DNA from: Pseudomonadales bacterium
GTDB taxonomy: Bacteria; Pseudomonadota; Gammaproteobacteria; Pseudomonadales; DT-91
Reading direction: 5' to 3'
DNA: 44,178 nt
Assembly: GCA_013215055.1 (NCBI GenBank)
Contig: JABSRQ010000037.1
Coordinates: forward strand, 1 to 44,178
The position numbers were made by a program, and so were the translations under genes. Below are positions 34,844 through 43,352 of the stretch, piece by piece. Under the pieces are notes generated by a model. The model did no database searches and was not told the origin of the DNA. It was given only the letters and a program-made list of their open reading frames with translations. Numbering within the stretch: position 1 is the stretch's first letter; the number at the start of each line of letters is the position of its first letter.

Positions 34844-37800
34844 TTAAAGACTTTGCCTTTTATGCCGGAAATCCAATAACAGCGATAACAGGGCAGGAAT
34901 AAAGATCAGCGTCAGCAGGGTAGAGAATAACAAGCCAAATAAAACGATGGTACCCAATCCACGGTATAGCTCTGTACCCGCACCGGGTAAAAATACCACC
35001 GGAGCCAATCCAAATATCGTTGTTAACATCGACATCATGATGGGCCGCAGCCGAACCTTAACGCTATTAAAAACCGCATCGAAGGGGATTTCACCTTGAG
35101 CGAGACGCAGGCGAGTTTGTTCCAGCAACAGTATGGGGTTATTGACGACGATGCCTATTAAAACCACCATGCCTAACAGCGTAATCATGTCAAAGGGAAT
35201 GTTGATGCCAAAGACATTATTCATTAACCACAGGCCAAAAATACCACCACTAACACCTAATGGAATACTCAATAAGATGATCAGCGGAAAACCCCAATGG
35301 GAAAAGATGGCCACCATCAATAAATACGACAAAACCACGGCAATAAGAAAATTACTGGCCAGCGCCTGTTGCGCATTTTTTAATTTATCGGAGGCACCAC
35401 CTATTTGAATTTGAACACCGTCAGCAAATTCTGCATCATCTTGTAAGGCTTTTATCACCTGTTGCTGGACGATTTCTACGGCCTCTTCCAGTGGAATATC
35501 ACTGGGGGGAATGATGTTCAAAGTGACGGCACGGCGAGCATCGACACGCCGTATCGTTGTGGCACTGACGGTCTGTTCTATATCGGCGATAGCCATTAAT
35601 GGAATGATATGACCTGATTCGGTGTAAATAGGCAGATCGGCAATATCTTCAGGGGCTGTGACATTGCCGGTTTTGCTATACAGATAAATATCGATTTTTT
35701 CATCATCATCAAAAAAATCATCCACATAGGCACCATCGGTTAAAGCCCAAATGGTATAACCCAGGTCTGAGAGGTTAAGGCCTAATTCTGCGGCCCGCTC
35801 CCAGTTGGGATGAATTTCTATCGCGGGTTGGCTAAGGCTTAAGCCGGGTATGGGGCGTATTTGCGCGTTGTCAAAAACACTTTTTGTCTTCAGATACGTG
35901 AGTAAGGCGGCTTCATAAATGGCGGGCAGATCAGGGCCGATGATATCCAGCTGAATACTGCGTGTACCCCCTGAATTATCGGAGAAAATAGAGCCACGGT
36001 TGGCAAAAGCCATCATGCCGGGTTTCGCCCGCATATGTTCACTGAGCGCCTTTTTCAGCGCATCGGCATGGCTTGGATCATCACTTAAGGGCTCAGAAAT
36101 ACTGAACATGCGGCTAGGCAGTGCCACGCGCATTAAATATTTCATCGGCGGGATATTTGTTTCACCATTAGCAAAGGCGCTGCCGTCGGCATTGATATGT
36201 GGCAAAATCAATTCATCCAGAGACTGACTGGCCTTATCAATTTCCTGCATATTATATCCCGGAGGTGGAATCATAATGGCAAAGATTTTATTCTCTTCAC
36301 CTTCGGGTAAATATTCGGCCTTGGGCAGCATAAAAATAACGATAAGCGCGCAGACGATTAACGTGCCGGCAACGGTGATGATGCGGCCGCTAAAAGAGCC
36401 TAATAACCTGTTAAGAAGGCCTAGGAAATAGTGCTGACATAGCCCTGCCATGTGGATAAAAGGTTTTAGCCAGGGTTTATTGCTGCCTTTTTCCGGTGTG
36501 GACTGATCTGATAAGCGTGAAGCAACCGATGGAATCACCGTTACGGCAACAAACATCGACATCAGAATTGCCGAGGATATGGCGATAGCAATATCGGAAT
36601 ACAATTGTCCCACTTCATCTTCGATTAATAGAATAGGCGCAAAGACAAAGACGGTTGTCAGCGTTGAAGCCAGTACAGCAGTCCAGACTTCACTAACGCC
36701 ATCCATGGCTGCCTGAAAGCGGTTTTTGCCCATGGCCCGGTGGCGGAAAATATTTTCCAGCACAACAATACTGTTATCTAACGTCATACCGATGGCAAAG
36801 GCGACACCTGCCAGTGATATAACATTGAGTGTTCTCGCGGTTAATAATAATCCCAAAAAAGCCCCTATGGTGCAGATGGGTACACCCAGCGCGCCTAATA
36901 ACGTTGGAGCAAAACCGTGCAGAAATAAATACAGAACCAGGCAGGCCAGTGCGGCGCCGATTAACAGATTTTTTTGCACAACTTTGATGGCATCTTTTAC
37001 ATATTTAACATCATCGGCATACCTAACAATCTTCAGACCCTTGGCTTTTAATACCTCATCGTTGAGCCGCGTTATTTCGCTTTCTGCCGCATCAAATATC
37101 GCTATGACATTAGTACCGGCGGTACGTGTGATGCCAAAGGGAAAGGAGCGTTGGCCATTGATATAACCTTTGGCCCGTAATTCCTGGCTGGACAGTGTGA
37201 CCTCGCCTATATCGCTCACTCTAACCACATGGCCGTTATCTTCGTGAATAATGGTATCGGCTATTTGCTGCAGGGATTCATAGCGGCCTTTGGTGCGAAT
37301 AACATAACGGCGTTTACCGCTGTCGATATCACCGCCGGAAATATCGCGATTACGTTGTCGAATCGCATTACGCAGCATAGGAATACTGATACCTCTGGCC
37401 GCGAGTTGTTCGGGGTCAACACGCAGATGCACCTGCCGGTCTACGGCACCAAAAACCACCACTTCGGCCACCCCATTGATTCTTTCCAGCGGGGTTTGAA
37501 TATATTTTTCCATGATATGGGTTAATTCGGCAGGCCCGGGCTGATAGGTTTCTGGATCAATGGCCAGCAGCGTGAAGAAAATAAACGGATCGTCACCACT
37601 GGCAGACGTGCGCAGGCGTGGCGGATCAACATTTTCGGGATAATCAGCCACCTGAGATAAGGCATTATTCACATTCAGCAGGGCCTGATTAATGGACGTG
37701 CCAATGGCAAATTCCAGATCGATACTGGCTCTGCCACTGTTGGCCTGGCTGGTCATTTTTATCAGGCCCTGTAAATTGCGTAGGTATTGTTCCTGTTCTA

Positions 37801-37987
37801 TCAGAATTTCAGCTTCTATCAATTGCGGCGTAGCGCCGGGCCAATTAGTGCGTACCGAGATAATCGGGCGTTCAATATTGGGCGTCATCTGCACCGGCAC
37901 ACGTAGCAATGCAACTAGGCCAAACAGGCATATAATGGCGATGACTACCGACAGAATAACGCCACGTTCAATAACAAAACGTAACAT
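34844..37987 (-). CDS. RND efflux transporter (inner-membrane pump)
   Basis: This full-length 1047-aa protein of the AcrB/HAE-type RND family opens with MLRFVIERGVILSVVIAIIC and has VPVQMTPNIERPIISVRTNWPGA. The proton-relay region has an Asp in GVAFAIGMTLDNSIVVLENIF, and the late membrane segments include GMVVLIGIVVNNPILLLE. It exports drugs, lipophilic compounds or metabolites using the proton gradient. It follows its adaptor gene by 6 bp on the same strand. A near-identical C-terminal fragment occurs at 22593-23046, so a second copy once existed or a partial duplication took place. No outer-membrane channel gene is adjacent. Confidence 0.95.
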   Translation of the reverse strand: MLRFVIERGVILSVVIAIICLFGLVALLRVPVQMTPNIERPIISVRTNWPGATPQLIEAEILIEQEQYLRNLQGLIKMTSQANSGRASIDLEFAIGTSINQALLNVNNALSQVADYPENVDPPRLRTSASGDDPFIFFTLLAIDPETYQPGPAELTHIMEKYIQTPLERINGVAEVVVFGAVDRQVHLRVDPEQLAARGISIPMLRNAIRQRNRDISGGDIDSGKRRYVIRTKGRYESLQQIADTIIHEDNGHVVRVSDIGEVTLSSQELRAKGYINGQRSFPFGITRTAGTNVIAIFDAAESEITRLNDEVLKAKGLKIVRYADDVKYVKDAIKVVQKNLLIGAALACLVLYLFLHGFAPTLLGALGVPICTIGAFLGLLLTARTLNVISLAGVAFAIGMTLDNSIVVLENIFRHRAMGKNRFQAAMDGVSEVWTAVLASTLTTVFVFAPILLIEDEVGQLYSDIAIAISSAILMSMFVAVTVIPSVASRLSDQSTPEKGSNKPWLKPFIHMAGLCQHYFLGLLNRLLGSFSGRIITVAGTLIVCALIVIFMLPKAEYLPEGEENKIFAIMIPPPGYNMQEIDKASQSLDELILPHINADGSAFANGETNIPPMKYLMRVALPSRMFSISEPLSDDPSHADALKKALSEHMRAKPGMMAFANRGSIFSDNSGGTRSIQLDIIGPDLPAIYEAALLTYLKTKSVFDNAQIRPIPGLSLSQPAIEIHPNWERAAELGLNLSDLGYTIWALTDGAYVDDFFDDDEKIDIYLYSKTGNVTAPEDIADLPIYTESGHIIPLMAIADIEQTVSATTIRRVDARRAVTLNIIPPSDIPLEEAVEIVQQQVIKALQDDAEFADGVQIQIGGASDKLKNAQQALASNFLIAVVLSYLLMVAIFSHWGFPLIILLSIPLGVSGGIFGLWLMNNVFGINIPFDMITLLGMVVLIGIVVNNPILLLEQTRLRLAQGEIPFDAVFNSVKVRLRPIMMSMLTTIFGLAPVVFLPGAGTELYRGLGTIVLFGLLFSTLLTLIFIPALLSLLLDFRHKRQSL

Positions 37988-37993
37988 GATGAG

Positions 37994-39091
37994 TTAAGGC
38001 TCCTGCTTATTGCTAGAGAGGGGAGGAGAGAGCTTCAATTTTTGTTGCGGCTTTAACAATTCATTACCCCGGGTCACCACGTTATCACCAACTTTAAGTT
38101 GTGCGCTGTGCACCTCGGTTCTGCCTTTATAGGAGTGGCCAAGGCGCACTGGCACGGCGACAGCCTTATATTCACCTTCGCCAGTGGCCTCGGCTTTCCA
38201 GACTAACACGCTGCCATCGGCTCTGCGTATCAGCGCATCCTCTTCAACATGTAACTGGGCTGTGGCGTCTTGCCAGCGTAATTCGGCGCTGGCAGACATG
38301 CCCGGTATCCATTGCTGTTGGTCGTTGTTGAGCGTAATCCAGACAGCAAAGCTACGTTGTCGATTAACTATGCCAATGATACGTTCGATGTGGGCTTCTT
38401 CTGTGTCTAGTGAACCGGTTCGTTGCAGTCTCACATGCACCTGCTGCGGCTGTTTTTTTAGGGTTTTGTAATAACGCTGTGGCAGCAATAATTCCAGGCG
38501 TAATTTTTTTGTGTCTGTCAGGAAAAAAACATCATCGCCTTCACCCAACCAACTGCCTTTTTCGGCCATACGTTGGGTGATGAGCCCGGCAAAGGGGGCT
38601 TTGATAACATGGCGTTGCAGGCGATCATTGATGCGGGCAATTTCTGCTTTGCGTGTAGCGACATTGGCGTGCACCATTTTTAGTTGTGCAACCGCTTTAT
38701 CATAGCTTTCCTTGGGCGTGGCCTTAGACGTTAACAATTGTTGTAAGCGTTTTTGGTCCAGCTCGGCTAATTCTACTTGGGCCAGATCACTGTTTAATTG
38801 TGATTGGGCCTGCTGTAACTGCCAACGTGTATCGTCATCACGTAAACGCAGCAGTACTTGCCCCTGAGTCACATGATCCCCAACTTCAACCTCTACCTTT
38901 TCAACCTTGCCTGCAACTTCATTACCCAGGGCGACCTGCTGAGCGGCAACAATATTGCCGGTCAGTTTCAGGGTCTGTGGCACATTCCCTCGCTGTACCT
39001 TATCAACAGCCACTAAGGTATTGGCGTAAACGGATGGTATAAACAGACTTAAAAGCACCATCATTAACGGGAATTGTTTAAACAGATTCAT
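37994..39091 (-). CDS. RND periplasmic adaptor (membrane-fusion protein)
   Basis: This 365-aa adaptor has a signal peptide (about 1-23, ending VYAN), a lipoyl half-motif (LGNEVAGKVEKVEVEVGDHV), a coiled-coil hairpin (about 85-155), the second lipoyl half (IKAPFAGLITQRMAEKGSW), a beta-barrel and a membrane-proximal domain (LHVEEDALIRRADG). It joins the RND pump encoded 6 bp downstream to an outer-membrane channel encoded elsewhere. Only a weak AGG precedes the ATG. Regulation is not clear; a TetR-family gene lies about 1.4 kb away beyond a RAYT element. Confidence 0.94.
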   Translation of the reverse strand: MNLFKQFPLMMVLLSLFIPSVYANTLVAVDKVQRGNVPQTLKLTGNIVAAQQVALGNEVAGKVEKVEVEVGDHVTQGQVLLRLRDDDTRWQLQQAQSQLNSDLAQVELAELDQKRLQQLLTSKATPKESYDKAVAQLKMVHANVATRKAEIARINDRLQRHVIKAPFAGLITQRMAEKGSWLGEGDDVFFLTDTKKLRLELLLPQRYYKTLKKQPQQVHVRLQRTGSLDTEEAHIERIIGIVNRQRSFAVWITLNNDQQQWIPGMSASAELRWQDATAQLHVEEDALIRRADGSVLVWKAEATGEGEYKAVAVPVRLGHSYKGRTEVHSAQLKVGDNVVTRGNELLKPQQKLKLSPPLSSNKQEP

Positions 39092-39247
39092 GATAAAACC
39101 TACGTAGAGATAGATTTGATAATAAGCTTAAGTTAACGCAGATTAAAAGCTTGTTGATAGGCCGTCTTCAGCATAACTCATTGTGACGATGGTGCTAAGT
39201 CGCCTGCCATCATCTGCCTCATTGTTAGGGCAGGGACTTTAACATAC

Positions 39248-39388
39248 TCAGCTTATTGATCGCAGTAAGATTGAGGCTGGAATCCCCGAGTGCATTGCCA
39301 ACTCGCGGCGAGATAACTTGGTGCCTTTAGACGTTTGATGTAAAAAGCCTGCTACCTTTTGTTGAACCTCTACAGGGGACTCTAAGGA
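39248..39388 (-). pseudogene. Remnant of an HTH (XRE-like) regulator gene
   Basis: A stop-bounded 46-codon frame without a start codon encodes VEVQQKVAGFLHQTSKGTKL followed by a helix-turn-helix (SRRELAMHSGIPASILLRS). An ATG two codons before the frame is cut off by a TGA, and a +1 shift at the end would continue as LSMLKSLP. It therefore looks like a small HTH regulator gene broken at both ends. Confidence 0.45.
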
Positions 39389-39542
39389 TCACGTCATGAG
39401 TGGGTACTATAATGTCCAATAATTAGACTATGCCCCAAAATGATATCAGGAAATTTTGACTTTTAAGAAGGAATGCTAATGCTGTCCCTAGTCCGGGGAC
39501 AGGGGACAGGGGACACCCTAACGGTGATGGGGTCACGGTGAC

Positions 39543-39565
39543 GGGGTCAGGTCTTACATTTGACA
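39543..39565. repeat. Left 23-bp inverted repeat of the RAYT element
   Basis: GGGGTCAGGTCTTACATTTGACA is written here as GGGGTCAGGTCTTAC plus ATTTGACA. Its exact reverse complement occurs twice downstream of the transposase (40453-40475 and 40488-40510). Short GGGGACA tandem units precede it at about 39495-39515. Confidence 0.8.
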
Positions 39566-39618
39566 AGCTAAGGTCGTAGCCTAGTTTTCAATAAGAACAT
39601 TTTTTATTGGAGGCTGTC

Positions 39619-40464
39619 ATGAGCAGGCCACTTCGTATTGAATTTTCAGGTGCTTTATATCACATCACTGCCCGCGGTAATGCGCGGCAGAATATTTATA
39701 TTAACGACGATGATCGAGATCAGTTTCTAGTTCTTCTGGCTAAGGTCTGTGAGCGCTACGGTTGGTATTGTCATGCTTATTGTTTGATGGCGAATCATTA
39801 TCATCTATTAATTGAGACCGTGAATCCCAATTTATCCAAGGGCATGAAGTTTTTGAATGGCGGCTATACCCAGTATTTTAATCGTGCACATGGGCGAGTA
39901 GGGCATGTTTTCCAAGGACGATTTAAAGGCATTTTAGTTGAGCGTGAAGCCTATTTATTAGAGCTGTCGCGTTATATCGTATTGAATCCTGTACGTGCAG
40001 AAATGGTGAGGTCTGCAAAAGATTGGCCATGGAGCAGTTATCGTGCGACAGCTGGTTTTATTGAAAATCCAGCGTTTCTAACAATTGATTGGATATTGGC
40101 GGCATTTGCTAATAAAACACTGAAAGCACAGGAAAGCTATAGGACGTTTGTCAGTGAAGGGCGAGGGCTGCCTTCAGTATGGCAGGAGTTAAAGAACCAA
40201 ATCTATTTAGGTGATGAGCGCTTTGTTGAGGATATGCAGTGTAAGGTTTCTAACGAGCAATCATTAAAGGGTATTCCGAAGCTGCAAAAGTTGGGGCCTA
40301 AAAAGCCAATAACATTCTATGCGGATAAATATGCTGAGCGAAAAACGGCAATGGCGTGTGCCTACCTGGCAGGGCATTACAGTTTGACGGAAGTGGGTGA
40401 ATATTTTGAGGTGAGTTATGCAACGGTAAGTCGAGCAGTTAAATCCTATGAGTGTCAAATGTAA
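39619..40464 (+). CDS. REP-associated tyrosine transposase (RAYT, Y1_Tnp/IS200-like)
   Basis: The product is 281 aa from the ATG at 39619, which has GGAGG 6 bases upstream. The N-terminal Y1/HUH domain has YHITARGNARQNIY, the metal-binding HxH in MANHYHLLIET, GHVFQGRFKG and the likely catalytic tyrosine in LSRYIVLNPVRAEMV. The C-terminal part has a helix-turn-helix (AYLAGHYSLTEVGEYFEVSYATVSRAV). RAYT proteins cut and join single-stranded DNA at REP-like repeats. The gene is bracketed by 23-bp inverted repeats, and its own stop codon lies inside the first right-hand copy. It looks intact. Confidence 0.93.
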   Translation: MSRPLRIEFSGALYHITARGNARQNIYINDDDRDQFLVLLAKVCERYGWYCHAYCLMANHYHLLIETVNPNLSKGMKFLNGGYTQYFNRAHGRVGHVFQGRFKGILVEREAYLLELSRYIVLNPVRAEMVRSAKDWPWSSYRATAGFIENPAFLTIDWILAAFANKTLKAQESYRTFVSEGRGLPSVWQELKNQIYLGDERFVEDMQCKVSNEQSLKGIPKLQKLGPKKPITFYADKYAERKTAMACAYLAGHYSLTEVGEYFEVSYATVSRAVKSYECQM

Positions 40465-40530
40465 GACCTGACCCCAAGGCTCTTGAGTGTCAAATGTAAG
40501 ACCTGACCCCAAGGCTCTGCCAAGGCTCTG
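40450..40530. repeat. Right-hand tandem repeats of the RAYT element
   Basis: A 35-bp unit (GAGTGTCAAATGTAAGACCT then GACCCCAAGGCTCTT) occurs twice, followed by a partial CCAAGGCTCTG. The first copy contains the transposase stop codon (ATG TAA), and the last abuts the tetR stop codon. Each full unit holds the reverse complement of the left 23-bp repeat. Confidence 0.85.
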
Positions 40531-41157
40531 TTAATCTACCAGAGCTCCTTCCGTCTCCATAAATACACTGCGTTTGATAAAAACCAAGGCAGCTTCCATT
40601 TTCAACTTTAACGGATAGCCATCTTGACCCGCCCATCGAATAATAATATTCATCAAAATACCGCCCACGATATCGGTATACGTGTCCACCGAAAATCCGT
40701 CTTGTAACTGATTCTGTTGCTCAGCCTTCTTTAATATACTTGTCAAGCCTTCGGTAATTGTCCTTGTTTGTTTATTCAATAAGTCTTCAGGGCCTGTAGG
40801 TGTACTGATCAAAATATGACTGATCATATTTTGTCCTTTGACATCCATGCTTTCTATGTTTTCTACACTTTGAAGAAAGGACTTTTCCAGGTTTTGATAC
40901 GGACTTAAATCCTTCTGCGGTTCAATAGAAAACAACGCTTCGGTATATTGGCTAGCGATATAAGATAATAAGTGTTGCTTGGTTGGGAAATGATTAAAAA
41001 AGGTTTTATGCGCAATACCTGCATTTTTAATAATCTCTTGCACAGAGACGTCTTTAACACCCGTCTCTAAAAATAGCGCAATGGCAGCATTACAAATGCG
41101 CTGCTTAAATTCCAGATTGCGTAATTCCGACTTACTTAATTTTAGTTCACTTCCCAT
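40531..41157 (-). CDS. TetR-family transcriptional regulator
   Basis: This 208-aa protein has the TetR N-terminal HTH (FKQRICNAAIALFLETGVKD, then VSVQEIIKNAGIAHKTFFNHF) and a C-terminal ligand-binding helical domain. It ends directly against the RAYT repeat array. The neighbours are the RAYT element and, divergently, a PhnD-like binding protein; the RND pump genes lie beyond the RAYT. TetR proteins usually repress adjacent genes, so the targets could be itself, the binding protein or the pump (inference). No strong operator palindrome was found in the 445-bp region upstream. Confidence 0.92.
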   Translation of the reverse strand: MGSELKLSKSELRNLEFKQRICNAAIALFLETGVKDVSVQEIIKNAGIAHKTFFNHFPTKQHLLSYIASQYTEALFSIEPQKDLSPYQNLEKSFLQSVENIESMDVKGQNMISHILISTPTGPEDLLNKQTRTITEGLTSILKKAEQQNQLQDGFSVDTYTDIVGGILMNIIIRWAGQDGYPLKLKMEAALVFIKRSVFMETEGALVD

Positions 41158-41602
41158 GGAATCATTTTCTCTAAGCTTTTCTCTGACGCGTAGTTTATTC
41201 TAAAAAAGTTCATCAGGAATATATTTTATAAGTGGGTTTTGTAGCCAAAAATCAAGAAAAGGTTATAAGAGAAAAAGGCAAAACGTGTTGTATGCACGGG
41301 TGGCTAAGCCTTTAAGCGAATATGGGGTGGCGTGGCCTTTTACACAGGCATGGCCTCAATATAAAGGCTAATAACGAATAAAAACCCTGGGGGCACTAAA
41401 ACCGGCTTGTTGATGTTAAGTAACGCTTTCTTTAGCGCTTAAATGGCGAGCTGCAATAGATCAAACTAACATGGTATAAATAGGGTTTATTATGACGTGC
41501 GGCGATATTTTAATTTAAAGGTGCTGAAGCGGCTATGCTTCCCGCGGCCACTGTCAGCAGCATAAAACCTCTCTGATTAACGGAATGTTATGAAGGTCAT
41601 GC
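41158..41602. other. Intergenic region between divergent tetR and PhnD-like genes
   Basis: Both promoters should lie here. Short hairpins occur near 41428-41442 and 41526-41545 (GAAGC/GCTTC), but none is strong. I see no gene. Confidence 0.4.
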
Positions 41603-42508
41603 GTGAGTAAACTATTTTATAAAAACGCCTTTATTATTAAAACGTATTGTCTCAGATTGAGTGCTCTGATGGCATTTATGAGCAGTTATCTACCTTGCTG
41701 TTATGCTGAAACCGATAGACTAGATACGATTCGCTTTTTACACATTCCTCTGGTGAGCAGGGCATTAACCCGACAAATCTATGCGCCCATCGCATTAGAA
41801 CTTAAACAGAACCTGGGTATAAAATTAGAAATATTTTTCACCAGCAATTATTGTGATCTGTTACAACTGGCACATGATCCATCTCAATCATTTGATTTAG
41901 TCTTTCCTCCTCCCCATGCAGCGGCTCAATTATCCAGGCAATTGGGGTATATTCCTATTGTCTATTTTCCTCAGCAAATTAGTGGTGTTTTTGCTTATAA
42001 CGCCCCCGACGCCAAAAGACCTTTTACCGTGGCGCTGGGAGATAAACATGCAACGCTTTCAATTGAAGTCAAATTACAAATGCAGCGTTTGCTGAAAGAG
42101 CATGAGGCGCTGAGAAAATTAGACATCAATGATATTCAATACCGTTATCAGGGTGCACACAACGGCGCATTGATGGCCTTTTTAAAAGGCGAGGTGGATG
42201 CTGTGGTGGTACCAGAAATAATTTTTTCATCGGTTTCAGAGCAGGTCACCAATAAATACCCGCGCCTGACCTTTATGGGGCAATACCCTGGGGCCATTAT
42301 TCTAGCTAACCCCAAGCTTTCAAAAAAGGAGTTAAACAAGATGAAAAAAGGTTTTACCGGCACCCAAGGTCATTCGCTTTTACCTATCAATTTTCATGCA
42401 GTTGATGAAGAATTTAAACGTATGCTCATGGACATGCCTGACTTTGATATATCAGAATGCACAAATAGAGAGCCACATACAAAACCACTATTTCTGATCA
42501 GTGAATAA
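41603..42508 (+). CDS. Stand-alone PhnD-like periplasmic binding protein
   Basis: This 301-aa protein is read from a GTG at 41603 with AAGG 7 bases upstream. It has a signal peptide (about 1-35, ending CCYAE) and then a class II periplasmic binding fold of the phosphate/phosphonate PhnD type: IRFLHIPLVSRALTRQIYAP, FDLVFPPPHAAAQLSRQLGY, and a second lobe with GALMAFLKGEVDAVVVPE. No ABC ATPase or permease is adjacent, so it may serve as a sensory or orphan binding protein rather than part of an importer. It is convergent with the second TetR gene (28 bp between stops). Confidence 0.83.
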   Translation: MSKLFYKNAFIIKTYCLRLSALMAFMSSYLPCCYAETDRLDTIRFLHIPLVSRALTRQIYAPIALELKQNLGIKLEIFFTSNYCDLLQLAHDPSQSFDLVFPPPHAAAQLSRQLGYIPIVYFPQQISGVFAYNAPDAKRPFTVALGDKHATLSIEVKLQMQRLLKEHEALRKLDINDIQYRYQGAHNGALMAFLKGEVDAVVVPEIIFSSVSEQVTNKYPRLTFMGQYPGAIILANPKLSKKELNKMKKGFTGTQGHSLLPINFHAVDEEFKRMLMDMPDFDISECTNREPHTKPLFLISE

Positions 42509-42536
42509 GCTTATTTGCATCAGCATCAGCATCAGT

Positions 42537-43190
42537 TTATCGAAGTTGCGGAGACAAAATGGCCATCAAGGTATCGATATGCCTGTCCATATACTCTTCA
42601 CTATTGGGGTCCTCACCGGTGACCTTGGCGGTAATAGGGGCGACGTTAACCAGATAAATTAACGCACCGGATAGAATATGTAACAGGTTCATGGCATCCA
42701 CCCGGGGCAGTAATTCACGTTCCTGGGCCAGCTCAATCATGGCCTTGCCGTTGGCAAAGTCTTCTCTGAAAAATTCTTCTACCATCCAGTCTAAACGGGG
42801 TCCCGGGGTGGAAGCTTCCTGAAACATCAATCTTACCCATTGCGGCTGATCAAAGGAAAATTGTAATAACCTCTTGCACAGATCCCTGACCATATATTGT
42901 TGATCATTTTCTGTGATGCGCTGAATAAAGGCTTCATCAAGATAACGTGGCAGGGCATCGTTGCGTTGTTGCCAAACCATTGTGACGGTAGCCTGCCAAA
43001 GTAAGTCTTTACTGTCGAAGTGGTATTGAATTAAGGATTTCTTCACTCCGGCCCTGTTGGCAATGGCGTTGATGGAGCTGCCATCAAATCCCAGTTGGGC
43101 AAACAGGTCTGCCGCTGCCTGTAATATTTCCGTTTTACGCGAAGGTTTTTTTTGCCCTGCTGAAGTCTTTGTGGTTGGGGTGGCGGGCAA
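42537..43190 (-). CDS. TetR-family transcriptional regulator (TTG start)
   Basis: This 217-aa protein starts at a TTG (43190), supported by AAGGAG 8 bases upstream; there is no ATG in the N-terminal region. A lysine-rich leader (KTSAGQKKPSRKTEI) precedes the TetR HTH (FDGSSINAIANRAGVKKSLI), then QYHFDSKDLLWQATV and a C-terminal domain of the TetR_C type (QFSFDQPQWVRLMFQEASTPG). It is divergent from the PEP-synthase-like gene and separated from it by 162 bp containing a palindrome, so it is probably that gene's regulator (inference). Confidence 0.92.
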   Translation of the reverse strand: MPATPTTKTSAGQKKPSRKTEILQAAADLFAQLGFDGSSINAIANRAGVKKSLIQYHFDSKDLLWQATVTMVWQQRNDALPRYLDEAFIQRITENDQQYMVRDLCKRLLQFSFDQPQWVRLMFQEASTPGPRLDWMVEEFFREDFANGKAMIELAQERELLPRVDAMNLLHILSGALIYLVNVAPITAKVTGEDPNSEEYMDRHIDTLMAILSPQLR

Positions 43191-43307
43191 GGGTTGGGCT
43201 CCTTCGTTACTGGATTAAGGGGGGGAGGGGGATGATCGCCGCAGTATAGCCTTATTCAGCATAGGATTTAACCCTATGGCAGCCTTATGCGTTGACATTA
43301 GCTAAGA

Positions 43308-43325
43308 ACTATACGACCGTACAGT
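43308..43325. promoter_or_regulatory. Palindrome, candidate TetR operator
   Basis: ACTATAC-GACC-GTACAGT is an inverted repeat matching at 6 of 7 positions per arm. It lies between the divergent tetR and PEP-synthase-like genes, 28 bp before the latter's ATG and 11 bp after a TTGACA hexamer (43292-43297). Such positioning fits a repressor site. Confidence 0.45.
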
Positions 43326-43352
43326 TTGTGTTCGAAGCGATGAGAGGGGGGA

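Noticed and set aside
39495..39515. GGGGACA tandem units as a possible CRISPR or satellite
   Set aside because: Units of 7 bp with no spacers; best seen as part of the RAYT-associated repeat tract.
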